Shown here: piece after piece, positions 1 through 6,834 of the stretch | Layout of the letters: every line of letters starts with the position of its first letter | Position numbering within the stretch: the stretch's first letter is position 1 | Source: Hyphomicrobium sp. | GTDB taxonomy: Bacteria > Pseudomonadota > Alphaproteobacteria > Rhizobiales > Hyphomicrobiaceae | Assembly: GCA_030609245.1 (NCBI GenBank) | Contig: JAUWCP010000014.1 | Location: 1 to 21,367, forward strand | DNA length: 21,367 nucleotides | Direction of reading: 5' to 3' | Position numbers and translations under genes: made by a program | The notes under the pieces: model-generated | The model's input: the letters and a program-made list of their open reading frames with translations, nothing else | Database searches by the model: none | What the model was told of the DNA's origin: nothing

Positions 1-45
1 GGCCCCTGTTAGGGTGTTCAATATCACGGCAGATCTCAACGCCAT
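1..45 (-). CDS. 5' end of a leftward gene, product unknown (partial)
   Basis: On the minus strand an ATG at 45 opens a frame that stays open for 15 codons to the window edge. It is preceded by a near-ideal ribosome binding site, GGAGGT (complement of 49-54), a few bases upstream. The visible peptide is MALRSAVILNTLTGA. The hydrophobic stretch followed by N and G resembles the first strand of diacylglycerol/sphingosine-kinase-like proteins, but 15 residues cannot establish this. The gene would be transcribed divergently from fadD, with only about 84 bp between the two starts. The call rests on the ribosome binding site and the open frame alone. Confidence 0.45.
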   Translation of the reverse strand, partial: MALRSAVILNTLTGA

Positions 46-129
46 GTTACCTCCGGAACCCATTCCCAGAATGACACAGACCCGCCAGGGCGCTTGGCCT
101 TAAGTAGGAGCCTCGGGACCAGCCTTAGC

Positions 130-1866
130 ATGACGACCAAAGCCCCCGTTGACGCGCCGGCCGCAGGAACTGAATCCTCGCTGCCATTGCTCAGGCAATA
201 CCCCGAAGGTGTTGACTGGCATATGCCGCTGACAATCGCGCCGTTTTATACTCTCCTCGACGACACGGTGGCGAAGTTCGGTAATCTCACGTGCACGAAT
301 TTCCTCGGCAAAAAGCTGACCTATGCGGAGATAGGAGAGTTCGTCGATCGCACCGCGGCAGCGCTGCAACGCATCGGCGTCGGCAAAGGGACCAAAGTCG
401 GCCTCTTCATGCCTAACTCCCCGACCTTTATCATTTACTTTTTTGCGGTGCTGAAGGCTGGTGGCACCGTGGTCAACTACAACCCCCTCTACACGGTGAG
501 AGAGCTTGCCGACCAGATTAAGGACAGCGACACCGACTTGATGGTGACGTTTGATTTGAAGGCCCTGTTCGAGAAGGTCGACGCTTTACTTCAATCCGGC
601 GCGCTGCCGCGTGCCATCGTTTGCTCGTTTGCCGCAATGCTACCGGGAACCAAGGCGGTTCTCTTCAGGCTCTTCAAATCCAAGGCGATTGCCCGCCCGC
701 TCGCATCGCCGGTTCGCGAGCGCATCATCCTCGAAGTGGACCTGCTCTCAGGTGTGGACAAACCCAAACGCGTTGCCATCGATCCCTTAAGCGACGTCGC
801 CGTGTTGCAGTACACTGGCGGGACCACGGGGACGCCCAAGGGCGCGATGCTCACCCATGCCAATGTCTATGTAAACGTACAGCAGGTGTCCGCCTGGGCG
901 CCTGAGCTTATTTTAGGTGAAGAGCGCGTTCTGGGATTGCTGCCCTTCTTCCATGTCTTCGCGCTGACGGTCGTGATGAATTTTGGGATCGCAAAGGCTG
1001 CCGAGATCATCATCATGCCGCGCTTCGCGCTCGATGAGTCGCTGCGTCTGATCACCAAAACGAAGCCGACTGTGATGCCGGGCGTACCCACGCTTTTCAA
1101 CGCGATTATGAACCATCCCAAAATCAAGAGCTTCGACCTCTCCTCGCTTAAGTTTTGCATTTCGGGGGGCGCCGCGTTGCCCGTTGAGATCAAACAGCAG
1201 TTTGAGGCCATGACGGGTTGCAAAGTCGTCGAGGGTTACGGCCTTTCGGAAACCTCGCCTGTCGCCACTTGCAATCCCCTCAATGGACCCGTGAAGCCCG
1301 GATCGATCGGTCTGCCTCTTCCTGGGACGATCCTGTCGCTGCGGGATCTGGCCGATCGCACGAAGGAGGTGCCGCAGGGCGAGAAAGGCGAGATCTGCAT
1401 CAAGGGGCCTCAGGTGATGCTGGGATATTACAAGCGGCCAGAAGAAACGGCTGAGCAATTCGTCGGGGAATATCTGCGCACAGGCGATGTGGCGCGCATG
1501 GACGAGGAGGGATTCTTCTATATCGAGGACCGCATCAAGGACCTCATCATCTGCTCCGGCTTTAACGTCTATCCCCGCCGCATCGAGGAAGCCATCTACG
1601 AGCACGCAGCCGTCGAGGAGGTCACGGTCATCGGCATCAAGGATAAGAAGCGAGGCGAGGCACCCAAGGCATTTATCAAACTCAAGGAGGGGATAGCTGC
1701 GACCGAGGAACATATTCTCGAGCATCTAAAACCGCTGATCTCCAAGATCGAGATGCCGGCCGTGATCGAGTTCCGCGATGCGCTGCCAAAAACCATAATC
1801 GGCAAGCTTTCCAAGAAGGAGCTCAAGGCCGAGGAGGCCGAGCGCGAAAAGGCGTTGCGCAGTTGA
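130..1866 (+). CDS. fadD: Long-chain fatty acid-CoA ligase (acyl-CoA synthetase)
   Basis: This enzyme activates free fatty acids to acyl-CoA in two steps through an acyl-adenylate, using ATP and CoA, at the inner face of the membrane. From the ATG at 130 it is 578 residues, normal for FadD. The ATP-binding motif YTGGTTGTPKGAMLTH lies at about 228-243, GYGLSETSP at about 369-377, the adenylate-domain motif YLRTGDVARMDEEGFFYIEDR at about 448-468 with ICSGFNVYPRRIEE just after it, and the C-terminal catalytic lysine in IIGK at about 559. A TTG at 94 would add 12 residues; I prefer the ATG because the extra residues look non-conserved, although the AGGAG at 106-110 is rather far from it. The gene converges on the fadE-fadJ-fadI-cfa operon and supplies its substrate. 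Substrate chain length cannot be read from the sequence. Confidence 0.93.
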   Translation: MTTKAPVDAPAAGTESSLPLLRQYPEGVDWHMPLTIAPFYTLLDDTVAKFGNLTCTNFLGKKLTYAEIGEFVDRTAAALQRIGVGKGTKVGLFMPNSPTFIIYFFAVLKAGGTVVNYNPLYTVRELADQIKDSDTDLMVTFDLKALFEKVDALLQSGALPRAIVCSFAAMLPGTKAVLFRLFKSKAIARPLASPVRERIILEVDLLSGVDKPKRVAIDPLSDVAVLQYTGGTTGTPKGAMLTHANVYVNVQQVSAWAPELILGEERVLGLLPFFHVFALTVVMNFGIAKAAEIIIMPRFALDESLRLITKTKPTVMPGVPTLFNAIMNHPKIKSFDLSSLKFCISGGAALPVEIKQQFEAMTGCKVVEGYGLSETSPVATCNPLNGPVKPGSIGLPLPGTILSLRDLADRTKEVPQGEKGEICIKGPQVMLGYYKRPEETAEQFVGEYLRTGDVARMDEEGFFYIEDRIKDLIICSGFNVYPRRIEEAIYEHAAVEEVTVIGIKDKKRGEAPKAFIKLKEGIAATEEHILEHLKPLISKIEMPAVIEFRDALPKTIIGKLSKKELKAEEAEREKALRS

Positions 1867-1873
1867 GCGCCTT

Positions 1874-2023
1874 GAGCAAGATCGTTCTTGATGGAATCGC
1901 TCGCCAAGCCAGAGAGGTTTCCACCAAGAACGTGAATCTTGCTCTAAATCAAAAGTGTAGAGACTGATTCACGTTTCACTTGGAACGGCTCAAGTGCGTC
2001 CAAGTGAAACGATCAGGCTCTAG
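1874..2023. repeat. Palindromic intergenic repeat, copy 1 (fadD/cfa junction)
   Basis: This roughly 150-bp element fills the gap between the convergent fadD and cfa genes and matches 13265-13419 over nearly its whole length. It has two imperfect palindromes. The first pairs GAGCAAGATCGTTCTTG (from 1874) with its complement ending in CTTGCTC near 1935. The second pairs GATTCACGTTTCACTTGGA (from about 1966) with TCCAAGTGAAACGATC ending near 2014. In both, one arm carries the same extra three bases (TCA or TGA), giving a bulge. The centre (AAATCAAAAGTGTAGAGACT) is identical in both copies. Its position suggests a bidirectional transcript-end structure or a REP/RIME-like mobile repeat; the function is inferred. 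Confidence 0.85.
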
Positions 2024-2024
2024 G

Positions 2025-3335
2025 CTAGCGGTAAAGGTCAGCGCGGGTCGGCGGTAGCGCCGGTGGGCCCTTGGCCGACTTGGAGACAAGGGTCTGAAAG
2101 ATGCGCAGCGTACCCCGCGAGAACGCGAGCGAGACGCCGGCCAGGTAAGCCACCCAAATGCGATATTTCTCTTCGCCTACATAAGAGATGGCGCGCTCGC
2201 GCTCGGCTGTCAGGCGCTCGCACCACAGCTTGCATGTGCGCGCATAATGCATACGCCACGCCTCGACGTCCTGTATTTCGAAGCCCGCGCGCTCCATGGC
2301 GACAATGGAACGGCCTATGTCGTCCAGCTCACCGCCGGGAAAGATGTACTTGGCAATGGCGCGCTGCTCCGGACGCAGCCTTTTCTTCAGCCAGCCCTTC
2401 CTCGGTGCTCGACGCGCAATGGCGTGATTGAGAAAGAGCCCATCCTCTGAAAGAAGCGAGCGCATTTTCTGCATATACGTTGGGATGCTCTTGAGGCCGA
2501 TGTGTTCGTACATGCCAATAGAGGCGATCTTGTCGAAACGGCCGCTCATAGCGGCATAGTCCTTCAGCTCGAACGTCACCTTGTCCTCAAGCCCCAGCCG
2601 CTTCACCTTCTCGCGCGCGTAATCGAGCTGGGCTTGCGAGAGTGTGATGCCGTGAGCAGTAACGCCGTAGGCTTTCGCCGCGTGACATATGAGCCCGCCC
2701 CAACCGCAGCCGATGTCGAGAAAACGCTCACCAGGCTTCAATCGCAGCTTGCGGCAGATCATTTCCAGCTTGTCGATCTGCCCCTGCGCGATGTCGTTCT
2801 GCCAGTCCGTATAATAGGCGCAGGAGTAGACCATCTCGGGATCAAGAAAGAGCGCATAGAATTCGTTGGAAAGATCGTAGTGGAACTGGATGAAGTCCTT
2901 GTTGTCGGTCGTCTTGCGCCTGCGCCCAGTGATTTCGCCCTCGAAGCCCTGGTCTTCGAGGGCATCGTCGCCGCGCGCCAGTAGAAACGGCACAAGCTTG
3001 GCCGCCAGATTAAGGGCTTCGCGACCCTTGAGCTTCACATTACGCCCGCCACGATTGAGCTGAGAGCCAAAGTCAACGATCGTGCCGCCGGAGAAATCGA
3101 TCCCTTTGTCGACGTAGTGACGGATGAAATTGTCGAGCGTCGGCCGACGCAGGAGCGAGCCAATAACGCCTGGCCCGGCGATGCTTAAGACAAAAGGGCC
3201 GGTGACGTTGTCGCCAAGCGGCGTCAGCGAACCATCCCAAAGCCGCAGCGAAGCATTGAGATTGAGCTTGGTAGCCAGCTCACTGGCAAGTCCCTTCGCC
3301 GCCTCAAGCTGGCGCGCTTCCTTTTTGGTGCTCAT
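2025..3335 (-). CDS. cfa: Cyclopropane-fatty-acyl-phospholipid synthase
   Basis: Cfa/CmaS-family enzymes transfer a methylene group from S-adenosylmethionine to the double bond of unsaturated acyl chains in membrane phospholipids, usually under stress or in stationary phase. The protein is 436 residues. The SAM-binding motif FLDIGCGWGG lies at 205-214, preceded by the family's HYDLSNEFYALFLD (152-165) and YSCAYY (170-175), and followed by MYEHIG (275-280). The first 140 residues form the lipid-binding N-terminal domain seen in this family. The ATG at 3335 has only a weak G-rich ribosome binding site, consistent with being the last gene of the leftward fadE-fadJ-fadI-cfa run, 66 bp after fadI. 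Related SAM enzymes that make methylated or mycolic-type fatty acids share these motifs, so the exact product is inferred. Confidence 0.93.
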   Translation of the reverse strand: MSTKKEARQLEAAKGLASELATKLNLNASLRLWDGSLTPLGDNVTGPFVLSIAGPGVIGSLLRRPTLDNFIRHYVDKGIDFSGGTIVDFGSQLNRGGRNVKLKGREALNLAAKLVPFLLARGDDALEDQGFEGEITGRRRKTTDNKDFIQFHYDLSNEFYALFLDPEMVYSCAYYTDWQNDIAQGQIDKLEMICRKLRLKPGERFLDIGCGWGGLICHAAKAYGVTAHGITLSQAQLDYAREKVKRLGLEDKVTFELKDYAAMSGRFDKIASIGMYEHIGLKSIPTYMQKMRSLLSEDGLFLNHAIARRAPRKGWLKKRLRPEQRAIAKYIFPGGELDDIGRSIVAMERAGFEIQDVEAWRMHYARTCKLWCERLTAERERAISYVGEEKYRIWVAYLAGVSLAFSRGTLRIFQTLVSKSAKGPPALPPTRADLYR

Positions 3336-3401
3336 TGGCGCAACCGCCCCGTCTTAAGTCTGTGTCAGGCCCGCAGGGTCTGGCATCGGGGACACTCAAG
3401 A

Positions 3402-4706
3402 TCAAGCCGCTTGATGCAATTCGGCCGCGTCCTTGCTCTCCATGATGGCCGCGACCCCCATGCCGCCAGCGGTGCAAATGGAGATGAGGCCGCGTCCACC
3501 TTGTTCGCTCAAGAGTTTGGCGAGATTGGCCATGATGCGCGCACCGGTCGCAGCAAAAGGATGACCGAAGGCGATTGAAGAGCCCTTCACGTTGAGCTTC
3601 GAGCGATCGATAGACCCCAGTGGCTCAGGCCTGCCGAGATTGGATTTGCAGTACTCGGAGTCCTCCCACGCCTTCAGCGTCGCCAGCACCTGAGCAGCGA
3701 ACGCCTCGTGGATTTCGTAGAAGTCGAAGTCCTGAAGTTTTAGGCCGGCGCGGTCGAGCATTTTGGAGACGGCAATGGTCGGCGCCATGAGCAATCCATC
3801 GCCGCCGACGAAATCGTTGGCAGCGGCTTGAGACCACCTCAAGTAGGCCTGCACAGGGAGCCCATGTTTCTTGGCCCACTCTTCCGATGCGAGAAGAACG
3901 GCTGCGGCGCCGTCGGTCAGCGGCGTAGAGTTGGCGGCCGTCAGCGTGCCCCGCTCTGACTTCTCAAACGCCGCCTTGAGCGAGGCGAGCTTTTCCATAG
4001 TCGCATCTTTGCGAATGTTGTTGTCGCGAAACACGCCTGAGAAAGGCGTCACCAGATCGTCCATGTAGCCAGAGCGATAGGCCTCTGCTGCCTTCTTATG
4101 GCTTTCCAGCGCAAATTCGTCCTGGTCTGCACGCGATATGTCCCAAACCTGCGCCATCAGCTCGCAGTGCTCGCCCATAGTGAGCCCTGTGCGCGGCTCT
4201 GCAACGGAAGGCGGTTTCGGTGCGAGCTCGCCGGGCGAAAAGCCCTTAAAGAGCTTAATCTTGTCGAGCATCGACTTTTGCTGAGCCACCTTCGTCAAGC
4301 GCTGCGCCAGCTTTCTTGAGATCACGATGGGCGCGTCTGACGTCGTATCTGAGCCGACAGAGATGGCGCATTCAATCTCGCCGGTCGCAATCTTGGCCGC
4401 GGAGCCAAGACCACCCTGCAAGCTCGTCCCGCACGCCTGCATCATCGTGATGCCGGGCGTCGAGGCTGCAAGCGTCGTACCGAGCACGGCCTCGCGCGTC
4501 AGATTGAAGTCTTTCGAATGTGTGACGACGGCGCCACCGACGACCTCGTCGATATGTTGGCCTTTGAGCTTGTAGAGATTGACGAGCGCGTTGAGTGCAC
4601 CGGTCATCATTTCGAGATTGGATAGATCCGCATAGAAGGTGTTGGAGCGGCAAAAGGGGATACGCACCCCGCCGATAACTGCAACCCGCCTCATTATTCG
4701 CTGCAT
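3402..4706 (-). CDS. fadI: Acetyl-CoA C-acyltransferase (3-ketoacyl-CoA thiolase, FadI type)
   Basis: Thiolase catalyses the last step of beta-oxidation, cleaving 3-ketoacyl-CoA with CoA to acetyl-CoA and a shortened acyl-CoA. The 434-residue length and the motifs KLFKGFSPGEL, TAANSTPLTDGAAAV and GHPFAATGAR fit FadI better than the shorter FadA. The nucleophilic cysteine is C92 (in QACGTSLQGG), the histidine H382 (in GHPFAATG), and the acid/base cysteine C411 (in CTAGGMG). The ATG at 4706 has GGGAG about eight bases upstream; an in-frame ATG at 4694 is possible but has no better site. The gene follows fadJ by 48 bp, and the two products normally form the thiolase/multifunctional-enzyme complex. 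Confidence 0.94.
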   Translation of the reverse strand: MQRIMRRVAVIGGVRIPFCRSNTFYADLSNLEMMTGALNALVNLYKLKGQHIDEVVGGAVVTHSKDFNLTREAVLGTTLAASTPGITMMQACGTSLQGGLGSAAKIATGEIECAISVGSDTTSDAPIVISRKLAQRLTKVAQQKSMLDKIKLFKGFSPGELAPKPPSVAEPRTGLTMGEHCELMAQVWDISRADQDEFALESHKKAAEAYRSGYMDDLVTPFSGVFRDNNIRKDATMEKLASLKAAFEKSERGTLTAANSTPLTDGAAAVLLASEEWAKKHGLPVQAYLRWSQAAANDFVGGDGLLMAPTIAVSKMLDRAGLKLQDFDFYEIHEAFAAQVLATLKAWEDSEYCKSNLGRPEPLGSIDRSKLNVKGSSIAFGHPFAATGARIMANLAKLLSEQGGRGLISICTAGGMGVAAIMESKDAAELHQAA

Positions 4707-4754
4707 GAACTAAAGCTCCCAAACTTAAGGGCGACCGTCAGTCGCGTAACTCAA

Positions 4755-6758
4755 CTATTCAGCTGCTGCGCGGGCCGTCGCGCCGCCGGCCTCGCTCGCC
4801 TTGTAGTGCAAAGGCCCGCCCCGGAACGGCGCAAAACCCGTACCGAAAATCAGGCCCGCATCCACCAGATCGGCAGTCTCGACCACATGCTCATCAAGGC
4901 TCCTTTGCGCCTCCACGATCATGGGCTCGACCAGCTCACGCCCAAGCCGCTCCATTGCAGCCTTGTCGAATGTTTCGTCTGACTTTTCAATCTTACCCTT
5001 CTTCCACACGTAGAAGCCCTCGCCCGTCTTCTTGCCCAGCTTTCCTTCGGCCACGAGCCGTTCAAGCTTTGAGTCCTCAGAAGGGTAACCGAGTATCTTG
5101 GCAACGTGGGCGCACACATCGAGGCCAACGGAATCGGCCAGCTCGATTGGGCCCATGGGCATACCAAATGTGCGTGCGGCCTCGTCGATGCGCTCCTTGT
5201 CTTCGCCCTTCTCCAGCCGATGCATGGCGCCAAACATATAGGGCGTAAGCACGCGGTTGACCAAAAAGCCGGGCACGCTCTTCGTGATAAGCGGGAATTT
5301 GTCGATCGCCGTTACGAAGGCGGCGCCGCGCTTAATTTCGTCCTCGCGGCTGGAATCGCCACGTACCACCTCCACCAAGGGCATGAGTGCGACAGGGTTG
5401 AAGAAGTGCAGCCCAATGAGGCGTCCAGGGTCGGGGAGCCCTTTGGCAATGTCTTCGATCTGCAGCGAGGATGTATTGGTCGCCAATAGGGCATCAGACT
5501 TGATCTTGCCCTCGATTTCGGTGAGTACCTTCTGCTTGATTTCCAGGTTTTCCACGATCGCCTCGATCACGACGTCAGCGCGGTCAAGCCCCTCGCCATT
5601 GGGATCGGCAATGAGCCGCGCCTTGGCCGCATCGCGCTGGGCCGAGGTCTTAAATTTACGCGCGAAAAGTTTGCCCTGCGCGGCAATACCTTTCTCAATC
5701 TGCTCTGGCGAGATGTCTTGCAGTGTCACCTCCATACCGGAGACAACACACCAGCCGGCGATATCGGCACCCATCGTGCCGGCACCAACAACGTGGACGC
5801 GCTGCGGGCGCCAGCCAAACCTCTTTGGCGCCTGCCCCTTCAACAGCTCAGAGAGCTGGAACACGCGGCGCAGGTTACGTGATTGATCGGAGACCATGAG
5901 CGGCGCAAAGGCGCGCGTCTCAGCCGCTTTCATCGCCTCTTCATTGCCGCCATGGCGCTCAAATAGATCGATAAGGCGGAAGGGCGCGGGATAGTGATCC
6001 TCGCGCACCTTCTTTTTCGTTTCTTGGCGCATGCGATTGGCGAGCAGCCCCCGTATCGGCCACAGCGTGAGCGAAGCCATCGCATAACCTGCAGGCTTCG
6101 ATTTACGCTTTCTCAGAACTGCTTTTCGTGCCGCCCAGAGTAGCGTGCCACGGCTTTCAACAAGTTGATCGACAAAACCTGCTGCACGCGCCGCCGACGC
6201 GCTCATCATCTTACCGGTCAGCATAGCCTGCATACCCGACAGCGCCCCAGCCTGACGGATAGAACGTGCCGTACCGTTGAAGCCGGGGAAAATGCCGAGT
6301 TTGACCTCTGGGAATCCGAGGCGCGTCCCAGGATCGCGGGTCGCAATTCTATAGTGGCACGCCAGGGCCAACTCGAGGCCGCCGCCTAAGCAGAAGCCGT
6401 TGATCGCTGCCACGACCGGCACGGGCAAACGCTCGATGCGGTCGAATAGGGCATTCACCGGCCGCAGTTTGTCGATGACATCAATCTGGGTGGCAAGGTC
6501 TTCGAACTCGCGGATGTCAGCCCCCACAATAAAGCCGCGCGGTTTGGCAGAGGAAATGACGAGGCCGCGGATTTCGCGCTTGCGCGCGCCCTGCTCAACG
6601 TTCTGGACGATTTCCATTAGTTCTTCGAGCGGGCGGCGGCCCAGCGAATTTTGGCTCTCACCGTCGCGATCGAACGCGGCCCACGCGATACCCCATTGAT
6701 CGACGAAATATTTCCAGTCTTTCAGCTCGGGCAACGGCTTCGATACTGCTTTGAACAT
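4755..6758 (-). CDS. fadJ: Fatty acid oxidation complex alpha subunit (enoyl-CoA hydratase / 3-hydroxyacyl-CoA dehydrogenase)
   Basis: This bifunctional enzyme hydrates trans-2-enoyl-CoA and then oxidises the 3-hydroxyacyl-CoA with NAD+. The crotonase domain (about 1-200) keeps both catalytic glutamates: E129 in GFCLGGGLELALA and E151 in GFPEVKLGIFPGF. A linker follows, and a Rossmann fold begins with VHVVGAGTMGADIAG at 321-335. The dehydrogenase signature GLHFFNPVALMPLVEVV at 449-465 holds the catalytic histidine H451. The C-terminal dehydrogenase domains reach residue 667. This is somewhat shorter than E. coli FadJ or FadB (714-729), so no extra domain is present. The ATG at 6758 is preceded by AGAGGT eight bases away. 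I assign FadJ rather than FadB because the partner thiolase looks FadI-like; this distinction is only moderately supported. Confidence 0.93.
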   Translation of the reverse strand: MFKAVSKPLPELKDWKYFVDQWGIAWAAFDRDGESQNSLGRRPLEELMEIVQNVEQGARKREIRGLVISSAKPRGFIVGADIREFEDLATQIDVIDKLRPVNALFDRIERLPVPVVAAINGFCLGGGLELALACHYRIATRDPGTRLGFPEVKLGIFPGFNGTARSIRQAGALSGMQAMLTGKMMSASAARAAGFVDQLVESRGTLLWAARKAVLRKRKSKPAGYAMASLTLWPIRGLLANRMRQETKKKVREDHYPAPFRLIDLFERHGGNEEAMKAAETRAFAPLMVSDQSRNLRRVFQLSELLKGQAPKRFGWRPQRVHVVGAGTMGADIAGWCVVSGMEVTLQDISPEQIEKGIAAQGKLFARKFKTSAQRDAAKARLIADPNGEGLDRADVVIEAIVENLEIKQKVLTEIEGKIKSDALLATNTSSLQIEDIAKGLPDPGRLIGLHFFNPVALMPLVEVVRGDSSREDEIKRGAAFVTAIDKFPLITKSVPGFLVNRVLTPYMFGAMHRLEKGEDKERIDEAARTFGMPMGPIELADSVGLDVCAHVAKILGYPSEDSKLERLVAEGKLGKKTGEGFYVWKKGKIEKSDETFDKAAMERLGRELVEPMIVEAQRSLDEHVVETADLVDAGLIFGTGFAPFRGGPLHYKASEAGGATARAAAE

Positions 6759-6834
6759 TCACGGACCTCTTTGCGGGGTGCCCTGCTCGATTGCGACACA
6801 CACTTGAGCGACCAGGGGACCTTCTAGCTGAGTT

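Noticed and set aside
913..1725. 270-codon open frame on the minus strand antisense to fadD
   Set aside because: FadD motifs continue across this whole span on the plus strand; the antisense product has no recognisable features.
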